Position numbers and translations under genes: made by a program. Source: Burkholderia sp. PAMC 26561 (GTDB lineage Bacteria > Pseudomonadota > Gammaproteobacteria > Burkholderiales > Burkholderiaceae). From it: a stretch of DNA of 64,000 nt. Below the pieces are notes generated by a model. The model did not search any database. It was not told the DNA's origin and saw nothing but the letters and a program-made list of their open reading frames with translations. The stretch spans positions 62,001 to 126,000 of the forward strand of contig NZ_CP014307.1 in the NCBI RefSeq assembly GCF_001557535.2. The letters are read 5' to 3'. Of the stretch, positions 9,523 to 17,934 are shown piece by piece (position 1 is the first letter of the stretch; every line of letters starts with the position of its first letter).

Positions 9523-11201
9523 TGCTTTGACTGCCTGACCCGCGCCATGTCTGCGCGATCGGCATCGCGGGTGCGATCGCGTTCGTCGCGCTGCGTAATC
9601 AGCGCCTCGAGTTCCGCCGCTTCGGCTTCCAGCGTTGATCGCAGTTCGGCAACCTGCAGTTCCACCACTTTGCGGCGTCGCGCGAGTTCACGCACTTTTT
9701 GCTGCACGGCTTCTTCCCGCGCGGCGATTTCATCGCGTTCCTGAACTTGCTGCGCAAGCCGCGCTGAACCGGTCAGCACGCCCCGCGCTCCTACATAGGC
9801 CGGCACCATGGCGATTCCTTCGTTGCTGATCTTGTATTCGCGAACCTGGTTGGAGTGATCCATGCCGCGCGATTTCAGCACGTACACGAGCCGGTTGCGC
9901 TCGCCATTCGTTTCCATATGCGACAACGAGATCCATGTGTCCATCAGCGACGAAATGCTGCGGTCGTTGATGCTCGACGCCTGATCGGTGCTTGTCAAAC
10001 TGGTAAAAATTGCAGTGATTCCGTGCGCCTTGAGCAGGTCGACGAGCCGCAGCAGCGTCGCATGCACTTCCGCGTCGACGCCGCGCAACGCGGAAATCGG
10101 GTCGACCACCACGGCGGTCGGCTTGAATAATTCGATGTCCCGCGCCATTCGCGCAAGATGCATTTCCAGCCCGAAGAAACTCGGACGCGCCGATTCGATT
10201 CGCAGGGACTCCCCCAGGTACTGCGCAAGATCCAAGCCCACGGAATGCATGTTGCGCACGATCTGCTCGGGCGACTCCTCGAAGGCGAACCAGAGGGTGC
10301 GCTCACCGAGCGCGCAGCGCGCTTCCACGAACTTGGCGGCGAAAGTGGTCTTGCCGGTGCCGGCGAGCCCCGAAACCAGCACGCTCGAACCCACGAAATA
10401 GCCGCCCGCGCCCAGCATGCCGTCCAGATCGTCGATGCCCGTGGAAGTGGTTTCGTTCGACGTGACGTGCGACAGGCCCGCCGATGTGATGGGCAGCACG
10501 CTGATGCCGGTGGTATCGATGAGGAAGGGGTATTCGTTCGTTCCATGCGCCGAACCGCGATATTTGACGATTCTCAGGCGTCGCGTGCTGACCTGGTTTT
10601 CGACGCGGTTATCGAGCAGGATCACGCAGTCGGAAACATATTCCTCGATGCCATGGCGCGTGAGCTGCCCCGGGCCGCCCGCGCCGCGTTCGGCCGTCAC
10701 GATTGCGGTGACATCGCGCTCCTTCAGCCAGTCGAACAACCGCCGCAACTCCGCGCGCAGCAGAACGGGATTCGGGAAACTCGCGAACAGCGCTTCGAGC
10801 GTGTCGAGCACCACGCGCTTGGCGTTCACGCTCCGGATGGCGTAATCGAGGCGCACGAACAGGCCTTCGAGGTCGTAATCGCCGGTTTCCTCGATGACCG
10901 TCGGGTCGATCTTCACGTGATCGATGGCAAGTTTTTTTTGCTCGATCAGGGCGTTCACGTCGTATCCGAGCGACGCGACGTTGGCCGCCAGGTCCTCCGC
11001 CGATTCCTCAAAACTGACCAGCACGCCGTGTTCGCCGTACTTGAGAACGCCTTCGGCGAGGAAGGTCATTGCAAAAAGCGTCTTGCCGCAACCGGCTGCG
11101 CCGCACATCAGGGTGGGACGGCCGTGAGGCAAGCCGCCAAGGGTCACGTCGTCGAAACCTGAAATGCCCGTGGGCGACTTGGAAAGGACTGCTCCGGTCA
11201 T
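9519..11201 (-). CDS. kaiC: KaiC-like double-domain RecA ATPase
   Basis: From the ATG at 11199-11201 (ribosome site AAAGAAGA upstream) the protein has 560 residues; an upstream in-frame start at 11288 would add 29 unconserved residues. It has both KaiC lobes. CI has Walker A GAAGCGKT (about 35-42) and the catalytic Glu pair in FEES (65-66). CII has Walker A GLAGTGKT (278-285) and FEES (308-309). The CII phosphorylation region reads DRSISSLMDT, with Ser417-Ser418 at the place of the Ser431-Thr432 pair of Synechococcus KaiC. The protein ends in an about 75-residue charged coiled coil instead of the short A-loop tail. It heads the four-gene operon kaiC-kaiB-kaiB-kinase. The family is an ATPase with autokinase activity; activity here is inferred. 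Confidence 0.94.
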   Translation of the reverse strand: MTGAVLSKSPTGISGFDDVTLGGLPHGRPTLMCGAAGCGKTLFAMTFLAEGVLKYGEHGVLVSFEESAEDLAANVASLGYDVNALIEQKKLAIDHVKIDPTVIEETGDYDLEGLFVRLDYAIRSVNAKRVVLDTLEALFASFPNPVLLRAELRRLFDWLKERDVTAIVTAERGAGGPGQLTRHGIEEYVSDCVILLDNRVENQVSTRRLRIVKYRGSAHGTNEYPFLIDTTGISVLPITSAGLSHVTSNETTSTGIDDLDGMLGAGGYFVGSSVLVSGLAGTGKTTFAAKFVEARCALGERTLWFAFEESPEQIVRNMHSVGLDLAQYLGESLRIESARPSFFGLEMHLARMARDIELFKPTAVVVDPISALRGVDAEVHATLLRLVDLLKAHGITAIFTSLTSTDQASSINDRSISSLMDTWISLSHMETNGERNRLVYVLKSRGMDHSNQVREYKISNEGIAMVPAYVGARGVLTGSARLAQQVQERDEIAAREEAVQQKVRELARRRKVVELQVAELRSTLEAEAAELEALITQRDERDRTRDADRADMARVRQSKQ

Positions 11202-11384
11202 TGGTCTTCTTTGTATGAGATTGAGTGCGGAAACATCAGTGATTTTTACCTTGGTGGTACTCGCAAAACGGTCAGATTGGCCCGACATGTTGTATCGTGC
11301 AGTACATGGTAATGTCGATTTTTCCGGAAACCCGAAGCCAAATTTTGAACCCCATGCAGCTCTTTATTACCTTGACGCGCGTCC

Positions 11385-12578
11385 ATGAGTGATCGCGACG
11401 AAGATATCGCCCGCGACGTAGCTGCGGTGGCGCGCATCGGCGCAGTGCCATCCATGCTGAGCGTAATCTGTAAAAACACCGGTCTCGGATTCGCGGCGGT
11501 CGCGCGCGTCACCGAAGGAACCTGGACCGCGTGCGCCGTTCACGACACGATTCAATTCGGTCTCGTGGCGGGCGGCCAGCTCGACGTTCACACCACGCTT
11601 TGCAGCGAGTCGAGGGCTCTGCGCGCCCCGATCACGGTCGACCACGCGAGCACCGATCCGCTCTACCAGAACCACCATACGCCGCGTATCTATAACATCG
11701 AAAGTTATATCTCGGTGCCGATCATCCTGCCGAATGGTGAATATTTTGGCGACCTTTGTGCGATCGATCCGCGTCCGGCGGTGGTGTCGGACACCCGTAC
11801 GCTCACCATGTTCACGCTCTTCGCCGAGCTGATTGCATTGCAGCTCGAGAGCGAAAAAGAGCGTTCGGCGACCGAAGCCGCGCTTCTCGACGAACGCGCG
11901 ACCGCAGAGTTACGCGAGCAGTTCATCGCAGTGCTTGGTCACGATCTGCGCAACCCGCTGGCGGCTGTTGGCGCGACCGCAGAGTTGCTGGCGCGCCGTG
12001 ACGACCCGGCTATTGTGTCGCTGGGGACGCGCCTGCGGGCAACGACCAAACGCATGTCGCGGCTGATCGACGACGTCCTCGACTTCGCGCGAGGTCGGCT
12101 TGGCGGCGGACTGGGCGTGGCGTTGTCTCCTGCCAGTGACATGTCCGATGCGCTTGCCGATGTCGTCGCGGAATTGCGCACGGCGAACCCCGGGCGCATT
12201 GTGCTGGAACATATCGACGTGGATGGCAGTATCGATTGCGACCGGGGCCGCGTGCAGCAGTTGTTGTCGAACCTGCTTGCCAACGCGCTGACTCATGGCG
12301 CGCCGGAACAGCCGGTGCACGTCGATGCTGCAATTCATACCGACGATCTGGTCATCAGCGTTGCGAACGGGGGCCATCCCATTGCGCTCGACGAACTCGC
12401 AAAGGTTTTCGAGCCGTACTGGCGGTCCTCGACCAGTCAGCCGAGCGGCGGCCTGGGCTTGGGGCTATACATCTGTTCGCAGATCGTCAAGGCACACGGC
12501 GGGACGCTTTCGGTGAGTTCGTCAACAGATGCGGGGACGCGTTTTGTCGCGCGGATTCCTGTGAAGTGCGCCGGATAA
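11385..12578 (+). CDS. GAF-domain sensor histidine kinase divergent from kaiC
   Basis: The protein has 397 residues. A GAF domain spans about 18-155 (TLCSESRALRAPITVDHAS, then YISVPIILPNGEYFGDLCAID). A dimerisation/phosphoacceptor motif FIAVLGHDLRNPL places the phospho-His at residue 186. The catalytic domain has an N box LLSNLLANALTHG, FEPYWRSS as F box and GLGLGLYICSQIVKAHGG as G2 box. No membrane segment or receiver domain is present. It starts 183 nt from kaiC on the opposite strand, so the two could share a control region and its partner may be the receiver of the Kai operon kinase; that link is inference. A short gap of 95 nt separates it from the SDR gene. Confidence 0.9.
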   Translation: MSDRDEDIARDVAAVARIGAVPSMLSVICKNTGLGFAAVARVTEGTWTACAVHDTIQFGLVAGGQLDVHTTLCSESRALRAPITVDHASTDPLYQNHHTPRIYNIESYISVPIILPNGEYFGDLCAIDPRPAVVSDTRTLTMFTLFAELIALQLESEKERSATEAALLDERATAELREQFIAVLGHDLRNPLAAVGATAELLARRDDPAIVSLGTRLRATTKRMSRLIDDVLDFARGRLGGGLGVALSPASDMSDALADVVAELRTANPGRIVLEHIDVDGSIDCDRGRVQQLLSNLLANALTHGAPEQPVHVDAAIHTDDLVISVANGGHPIALDELAKVFEPYWRSSTSQPSGGLGLGLYICSQIVKAHGGTLSVSSSTDAGTRFVARIPVKCAG

Positions 12579-12673
12579 GGTTTTCCAGAGGCACCGTTTT
12601 TGCTGAATCCCTCGTGCTGCGCTGACGGACAGTCGCCACTGGCGAACGCGTTCATCGGGAACGGGAGAGCACC

Positions 12674-13465
12674 ATGGATCTTGGTATCAACGGACGTATT
12701 GCGCTGATCACCGGCGCAGATTCGGGCATCGGTTTTAGCACCGCCGAGCAATTGCTGGCCGAAGGCGCCCAGGTCGTCATCACCGACAAAAATCAATCCT
12801 CACTCGACGAAGCCGCGCGAAAGCTCGGTCACGGTGTGCGCGCGTTCGCGGCCGACCTGACTGACCCGGCCGCGGTTGCATTGCTGAAAAAGCGCGTGCT
12901 CGGCGAAGTGGGCGTGCCGCAGATTCTCGTGAACGCTGCCGGCGTGACGGGGGCGACCGGGATGTTCCACGAGATCGATGAGCAAGGCTGGATCGATACG
13001 CTGAATACGGACCTGATGTCGCCGGTGCGCCTGGTGCGCGCTTTTATCGATGAAATGCGGGGGAGCGGGTGGGGGCGGATTGTGTTGCTCGCCTCCGAGG
13101 ATGCCGTGCAGCCCTATGTGGACGAGCTGCCGTATTGCGCCGCCAAGGCGGGTGTACTGAGCCTCGCGAAAGGGTTGTCGAAAACGTATGCGAAGGAGGG
13201 CGTACTTGTGAACGCGGTGTCGCCGGCGTTCATTGCAACGCCCATGACCGACGCGATGATGGACAAGCGCGCAAAGGAAAACGGTACGAGTTTCGACGAC
13301 GCCGTCAAAAGTTTCCTCGATGAAGAGCGCCCGTTCATGGAGTTGAAACGGCGCGGGAAAGCGGAGGAGGTGGCGGCGGTTGTTGTGTTCCTGTGCTCCG
13401 AGCGCGCGAGTTTTGTGAATGGCAGTAATTATCGGGTGGACTCGGGATCGGTGGCGACGATATGA
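12674..13465 (+). CDS. SDR-family oxidoreductase
   Basis: The protein has 263 residues, the classical short-chain dehydrogenase size. The cofactor motif TGADSGIG is at residues 14-21, NAAG near 87-90, a Ser in LLASEDA near 139-141, and the catalytic pair YCAAK near 153-157. A C-terminal YRVDSGSV tail is typical of 3-oxoacyl-ACP-reductase-like SDRs. An Asp after the second beta strand (VVITDKN) points to NAD(H) rather than NADP(H) preference. Its substrate is unknown. The ribosome site GGGAGAG lies 5 nt before the ATG, and the preceding kinase gene is only 95 nt upstream, so co-transcription is possible. Confidence 0.88.
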   Translation: MDLGINGRIALITGADSGIGFSTAEQLLAEGAQVVITDKNQSSLDEAARKLGHGVRAFAADLTDPAAVALLKKRVLGEVGVPQILVNAAGVTGATGMFHEIDEQGWIDTLNTDLMSPVRLVRAFIDEMRGSGWGRIVLLASEDAVQPYVDELPYCAAKAGVLSLAKGLSKTYAKEGVLVNAVSPAFIATPMTDAMMDKRAKENGTSFDDAVKSFLDEERPFMELKRRGKAEEVAAVVVFLCSERASFVNGSNYRVDSGSVATI

Positions 13466-13500
13466 AGCCGCATGCGCAACTTGCTACTCGGCGCAGGGTG

Positions 13501-13524
13501 ATATATGATGTAGATATCATATAT
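13501..13524. promoter_or_regulatory. Inverted repeat before the vapB-like gene (probable autoregulation operator)
   Basis: Nine-base arms ATATATGAT (13501-13509) and ATCATATAT (13516-13524) are perfect reverse complements around a 6-nt spacer. The AT-rich site lies directly before the antitoxin ribosome site, where toxin-antitoxin complexes of the VapBC type usually bind to repress their own operon. Confidence 0.7.
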
Positions 13525-13534
13525 GGGAATGATC

Positions 13535-13753
13535 ATGAGCCGAATTCTTGTTGACTTAACCGACATGCAGTTGAGCGATATAACGCAAATTGCTGAAGTG
13601 GACAAACGAGCGCGCGCTGCTGTTATTCGCGACGCGCTTGATTCGTACATTGCGCGGCGCAAGCCAGCTCTCGCTACGGACGTTTTCGGCCTATGGGAGA
13701 ACACGAAAACGGATGGTTTGGCGTACCAAGAGAGGCTGCGGTCCGAATGGTGA
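13535..13753 (+). CDS. Ribbon-helix-helix antitoxin (VapB-like)
   Basis: From the ATG at 13535 the protein has 72 residues (upstream in-frame ATGs at 13523 and 13529 overlap the operator; the GGGA at 13525-13528 fits the 13535 start best). The N-terminal part SRILVDLTDMQLSDITQIAEVDKRARAAVIRDALDSYI has the ribbon-helix-helix pattern of CopG/Arc-type antitoxins. The C-terminal part (VFGLWENTKTDGLAYQERLRSEW) is the toxin-blocking tail seen in antitoxins paired with PIN toxins. Its stop overlaps the toxin start by 7 nt, so the pair is one translationally coupled operon. Confidence 0.85.
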   Translation: MSRILVDLTDMQLSDITQIAEVDKRARAAVIRDALDSYIARRKPALATDVFGLWENTKTDGLAYQERLRSEW

Positions 13754-14112
13754 ACGCTTTATTCGACACTTGCATCCTCATTGACTATCTGAACCGGATC
13801 GACGCGGCCAAGACCGAAATGACCCGTTACGAGTCAAAAGCAATCAGCCTGATCACGTGGATGGAAATCATGGTTGGTGCTGCGCCTGACAGCGAGGAAA
13901 AGCTTCGTGCGTGGCTCAACACATTTCGTGTCATTGCCATCGACGAAAAGATCGCGGCGCGGGCGGTCGAGCTCCGTCAGAAACATCGTGTGAAACTTCC
14001 GGACGCGATCGTTTGGGCATCGGCACAAGCGCATTCGCTGCTGCTAGTCTCACGCAACACGAAAGATTTTTCGCCAGATCAACCTGGTGTGCGCGTGCCC
14101 TACGCTCTGTGA
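13747..14112 (+). CDS. vapC: PIN-domain toxin, VapC family
   Basis: From the ATG at 13747 the protein has 121 residues. The conserved acidic residues of PIN nucleases are visible: Asp in LFDTCILIDYL (residue 6), Glu in ITWMEIMVG (residue 39), and Asp in KLPDAIVWASA (near residue 86), with a final acidic residue in the NTKDF segment. VapC toxins cleave RNA, commonly tRNA; the exact target cannot be read here. The reading frame extends upstream to 13693, but the coupling to the antitoxin stop at 13751-13753 and the conserved MVNALFDTCILIDYLN start favour 13747. Confidence 0.9.
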   Translation: MVNALFDTCILIDYLNRIDAAKTEMTRYESKAISLITWMEIMVGAAPDSEEKLRAWLNTFRVIAIDEKIAARAVELRQKHRVKLPDAIVWASAQAHSLLLVSRNTKDFSPDQPGVRVPYAL

Positions 14113-14256
14113 TGTGAACGTTAATGTGGCTGATGCTGGCCGCGTTATTACCAACGACCTGCGCTGCTCACCCTCATCCGGACTCTTCCCCGCACTTCCC
14201 CCTCGCATCCATACAAACCCGGATTGTCCCTGTTTAATCGGCGCTGCTATCGTTCG

Positions 14257-14281
14257 CAAGCGCTTGTGGAAGCGCTTCCAC
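14257..14281. promoter_or_regulatory. LacI-type operators upstream of the beta-glucosidase
   Basis: Two perfect palindromes are adjacent: CAAGCGCTTG (14257-14266) and GTGGAAGCGCTTCCAC (14266-14281). The second has the TGGAAnCGnTTCCA core that LacI-family repressors bind (CG in the centre). It lies 23 nt before the GTG start at 14305 and is the likely target of the LacI regulator encoded at 19948. Confidence 0.8.
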
Positions 14282-14304
14282 TCCACCGATCTACAGGAGT
14301 TTCC

Positions 14305-15684
14305 GTGGCATCTGACGCATCCGTTATTTCCAGCGATCCGTTTTCCCCACCCGCCGATTCCGCCCTCTGGCGGCGAGATTTCCTCCTCGGCGCCGCGACT
14401 GCCTCGTACCAGATCGAAGGCGCCGTTGATGAAGACGGCCGGCTTCCATCGATCTGGGACACGTTTTCCGCCACGCCCGGCAAGGTGCTCGCCGGCGACA
14501 CCGGCGCAGTGGCATGCGATCACTATCACCGTTGGGAAGCGGACCTCGATCTGCTGTCGGCGCTCAATGTCGACGGCTACAGGCTCTCGATTGCATGGCC
14601 GCGCGTGATGGACGAAGCGGGGCAGCCGAACCGGAAGGGCATCGATTTCTACAAGAAGCTGGTCGGGCGCCTGAAAGAGAAGGGGCTCAAGGTCTTCGTC
14701 ACGCTGTATCACTGGGACCTGCCGCAGTATCTCGAAGATCGCGGCGGCTGGTTGAATCGCGACATTGTTTATCGGTTTGCGGAATACGCGGACTTGATGA
14801 GCCGCGAACTCAAGGGCCAGGTCGATGCATGGGCCACGCTCAACGAACCGTGGTGCTCCGCGTTCCTCGGCTACGGCAACGGCCATCATGCGCCGGGCCT
14901 GGCCAACGGCCGATACGCATGCCAGGCGATGCATCACTTGCTGCTCGCGCACGGCAAGGCCGTCGAGGTGCTGCGCGCAAACGATCCCGGCTCGCTGAAA
15001 GGGATCGTTGCGAACATGGGGAAAAGCTCGGCCGAAACTGACAGCGCTGCCGACAAACACGCCGCACACCTGTTCGAAGTCCAGCACAACGCCTGGGTGC
15101 TCGATCCGCTCTTGAAGAAGTCCTATCCGAAAGATCTGTTCGAACTGTGGCCCGGTACTGAACCGCTGGTCCTCGATGGCGACATGGATACCATTGGCGC
15201 ACCGCTGGATTTCCTTGGCATCAACTACTACTTCCGCAGCAACGTAAAAAGCGATGGCGCGCATGGCTTCACCGAAGTGCCGTTGCAAGGTGTCGAGCGC
15301 ACGCAAATGGGCTGGGAAGTCTATCCCGATGGACTGCGCGACCTGCTGATCGGATTCCACAAGACCTATCCGTCGTTGCCGCCAATCTACATCACGGAGA
15401 ACGGCATGGCGTCGGATGACCAGGTGATCGATGGCCAGGTGAACGACGAGCAACGCATCTCGTTCCTGAAACGCCACCTCGCCGCCGTCGACAGCGCGAT
15501 CAAGGCGGGGGTGGACGTGCGCGGTTATTTCATCTGGTCGCTGATGGATAACTTCGAGTGGGCCTTTGGTTACGAGCGTCGGTTCGGCGTGGTTCATGTG
15601 GACTACAAGACGCAGAAGCGCACGTTCAAACGCAGCGCCGAACTCGTCGCGAAGTTCCTCGAGGAGCGTAACGCCCGTGCGTAA
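14305..15684 (+). CDS. GH1 beta-glucosidase
   Basis: From a GTG start at 14305 (ribosome site AGGAG at 14295) the protein has 459 residues; a TTG at 14224 would start inside the operator region and is not favoured. It is a glycoside hydrolase family 1 enzyme: N-terminal FLLGAATASYQIEGA, the acid/base Glu181 in TLNEPW, and the nucleophile Glu365 in YITENG. The C-terminal ENFEWAFGY-like segment (DNFEWAFGYERRFG) completes the sugar-binding site. It hydrolyses beta-1,4-linked or aryl beta-glucosides in the cytoplasm; no signal peptide is present. It is the first gene of the sugar ABC locus, so imported beta-glucosides are the likely substrate. Confidence 0.95.
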   Translation: MASDASVISSDPFSPPADSALWRRDFLLGAATASYQIEGAVDEDGRLPSIWDTFSATPGKVLAGDTGAVACDHYHRWEADLDLLSALNVDGYRLSIAWPRVMDEAGQPNRKGIDFYKKLVGRLKEKGLKVFVTLYHWDLPQYLEDRGGWLNRDIVYRFAEYADLMSRELKGQVDAWATLNEPWCSAFLGYGNGHHAPGLANGRYACQAMHHLLLAHGKAVEVLRANDPGSLKGIVANMGKSSAETDSAADKHAAHLFEVQHNAWVLDPLLKKSYPKDLFELWPGTEPLVLDGDMDTIGAPLDFLGINYYFRSNVKSDGAHGFTEVPLQGVERTQMGWEVYPDGLRDLLIGFHKTYPSLPPIYITENGMASDDQVIDGQVNDEQRISFLKRHLAAVDSAIKAGVDVRGYFIWSLMDNFEWAFGYERRFGVVHVDYKTQKRTFKRSAELVAKFLEERNARA

Positions 15685-15754
15685 GTAATCCTAAGCACAG
15701 CATCAATGCAGATTCCGTTGGACCACATGGGCGAGACAGCCCGGAGGAGACTCA

Positions 15755-16990
15755 ATGAACCGCATGAAGAAGTTGGTTGTCAGCGTCATTGCGGCCGTCG
15801 CGGCCACGAGCGCGGCGCACGCCGATCCGTTGAAAGCCACCGTGATCCACTGGTGGACGTCAGGTGGCGAATCAGCCGCCATCAAGCAATTCGCCGATGC
15901 CTACAACAAGGCCGGCGGCCTGTGGGTTGACAACGCGGTGGCCGGCGCCGACCAGGCGCGCTCGACCGCGCTGAACCGCATCATGGGCGGGGATCCGCCG
16001 ACGGCCGCCCAGTTCAATACATCAAAGCAATTCCACGACATCATCGATCAAGGCCTGCTGAACAACGTTGACGATGTCGCCGCCAAGGAGAACTGGGACA
16101 AGAACTTCCCGCCATCCATCATCGAGAGCATCAAGTCGAACGGTCACTACTACGCAGCGCCCGTCGACATCCATATGCCGGCATGGTTCTTCTATTCGAA
16201 GCCGGCGTTCCAGAAGGCCGGCATCACGAAAGAGCCCGCCACGTACGATGAATTCATCGCGGACCTCGACAAGCTGAAAGCAGCCGGCATCATCCCGCTT
16301 GCGCTGGGTGGTCAGGCCTGGCAGGAGAAGATCACTTTCGACGCCGTTTTCGCCGATGTCGGCGGCCCTGATCTGTATTTGAAGATCTATCGCGATCGCG
16401 ATGTCAACGCGGTCAAATCCGATGCCTTCAAGAAAGTGCTGACGCAGTTCAAGCGCCTGCATAACTACATCGACCCGGGTTCGCCGGGACGCAACTGGAA
16501 CGACGCAACGGCGCTGGTGATCTCGGGCAAGGCCGGTGTCCAGATCATGGGCGACTGGGCGAAGGGCGAGTTCGTCGCGGCGAAACAATCTGCAGGAAAG
16601 GACTTCGGCTGCTTCCCGGGCTTCGGTCCGCATTCGCCGTATCTGGTTGCAGGCGATGCATTCGTGTTCCCCAAGACCGACGATGCCAACGCGATCAAGG
16701 CGCAAAAGCTGCTTGCGACCGTGATGACATCGCCGGCTGCGCAGGTTGCGTTCAGCGCGAAGAAGGGATCGATTCCGATCCGTTCCGACATCGATGATTC
16801 GAGTCTCGACATGTGCGCAAAGATGGGTATTGCGATCATGAAGGACAAGTCGCGGCAACTGCCGAATCCGGAAATGCTGACGCCGCCGGATATCAATGGC
16901 GCGTTGCAGGACGTCATCACCAACTTCTGGAACAAGAACCAGTCGGTCGAGGACGCGCAGAAGGCCTTTGCAAGCGGGCTGAAAAGCTGA
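15755..16990 (+). CDS. Sugar ABC transporter substrate-binding protein
   Basis: The protein has 411 residues with an N-terminal signal peptide (KKLVVSVIAAVAATSAAHA, cleavage after residue 23 probable). The mature protein resembles family 1 extracellular sugar-binding proteins of the GtsA/glucose type (IHWWTSGGESAA at the start, GKAGVQIMGDWAKGEF in the centre, KKGSIPIRSD near the end). It is periplasmic and delivers sugar to the permeases encoded next. The ribosome site GGAGGAGA precedes the ATG. The neighbour beta-glucosidase suggests cellobiose or another beta-glucoside rather than glucose; this is inference. Confidence 0.92.
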   Translation: MNRMKKLVVSVIAAVAATSAAHADPLKATVIHWWTSGGESAAIKQFADAYNKAGGLWVDNAVAGADQARSTALNRIMGGDPPTAAQFNTSKQFHDIIDQGLLNNVDDVAAKENWDKNFPPSIIESIKSNGHYYAAPVDIHMPAWFFYSKPAFQKAGITKEPATYDEFIADLDKLKAAGIIPLALGGQAWQEKITFDAVFADVGGPDLYLKIYRDRDVNAVKSDAFKKVLTQFKRLHNYIDPGSPGRNWNDATALVISGKAGVQIMGDWAKGEFVAAKQSAGKDFGCFPGFGPHSPYLVAGDAFVFPKTDDANAIKAQKLLATVMTSPAAQVAFSAKKGSIPIRSDIDDSSLDMCAKMGIAIMKDKSRQLPNPEMLTPPDINGALQDVITNFWNKNQSVEDAQKAFASGLKS

Positions 16991-17934
16991 TGGCCGTGAC
17001 GCCCGCCGACAAAGCCCTGCACCCTGCCGCGAGGCACGCGAAGAAGAAACCGCTGAGGAAGCGGTTTCCCCTGGCTGCGTACATTGCGCTGGTGCCGCTT
17101 GCGTTGACCGTCGTGTTTGCGTACCTCGGAACGATGTTGTGGAGCTTGCGTACGTCCTTCACGAATTCGCGTACGTTCGCGTCCTCGAACTTCGCGGGCG
17201 TCTCGCAGTATGTGCGTCTGTTCAACAACGACCGGTGGATGCTGTCGCTGCAGAACATCGTGATCTATGGCGTGTTGTTTATCGTCATGTGTCTTGCGAT
17301 CGGGTTGCTGCTGGCTGTGTTCATCGATCAGAAAGTGGTGGGCGAAGGCGCGTTGCGTACGGTGTTCCTGTATCCGTATGCCATGTCGTTCGTGGCGACC
17401 GGTCTTGTCTGGCAATGGATCCTGAATCCGCAACTCGGGATCCAGGAAGTGCTGCACCGGCTCGGTTTCACGCATGCGCGCTTTGACTGGATCGTCGACC
17501 AGGACAAGGTCGTCTATACGCTCGTGATCGCGACCGTATGGCAGGCCTCGGGGCTGGTGATGGCATTGCTGCTCGCGGGACTGCGCGGCATAGATGAAGA
17601 GATCTGGAAGGCCGCGCGTATCGACGGCATTCCGCGTTGGCGCGTCTATGTGAGCATTGTGATCCCGATGCTCGGTGCGTCCATTTCGACCGCGTTCATC
17701 CTGCTGTTCGTGATGGTGATCAAGCTCTACGATGCAGTCGTCGCCATGACGCAAGGCGGTCCCGGCACCGCGAGCGAAGTGCCCGCGAAGTTCATCATGG
17801 ACTATCTGTTCGGACGGGCGAACCTGGGCCTTGCGTCGGCGGCGTCGATCGTTTTGCTGGTGACCGTGCTCGCGATTCTCGCGCCTGTTTTCTACGTTCG
17901 CAGCCGCGCGTTGCGGCTGAGGGATGCACGATGA
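16990..17934 (+). CDS. Sugar ABC transporter permease (first subunit)
   Basis: The protein has 314 residues. About six hydrophobic segments are visible, starting with AYIALVPLALTVVFAYLGTMLWSL, plus a permease EAA loop EEIWKAARIDGIPRWRVYVSI at about residues 200-220, which contacts the ATPase. It belongs to the MalF-like binding-protein-dependent transport family. Its ATG overlaps the stop of the binding-protein gene by 1 nt and its own stop overlaps the next permease by 3 nt, so it is translated as part of one operon. The N-terminus carries a Lys/Arg-rich stretch (HAKKKPLRKRF). Confidence 0.94.
   Translation: MAVTPADKALHPAARHAKKKPLRKRFPLAAYIALVPLALTVVFAYLGTMLWSLRTSFTNSRTFASSNFAGVSQYVRLFNNDRWMLSLQNIVIYGVLFIVMCLAIGLLLAVFIDQKVVGEGALRTVFLYPYAMSFVATGLVWQWILNPQLGIQEVLHRLGFTHARFDWIVDQDKVVYTLVIATVWQASGLVMALLLAGLRGIDEEIWKAARIDGIPRWRVYVSIVIPMLGASISTAFILLFVMVIKLYDAVVAMTQGGPGTASEVPAKFIMDYLFGRANLGLASAASIVLLVTVLAILAPVFYVRSRALRLRDAR

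Noticed and set aside
13693..13746. Upstream ATG for the vapC toxin
   Set aside because: It would add residues inside the antitoxin tail, lacks a ribosome site, and breaks the usual overlapping-stop coupling.
14050..15597. Long minus-strand frame over the beta-glucosidase
   Set aside because: Antisense shadow of a gene with clear GH1 catalytic residues on the plus strand.
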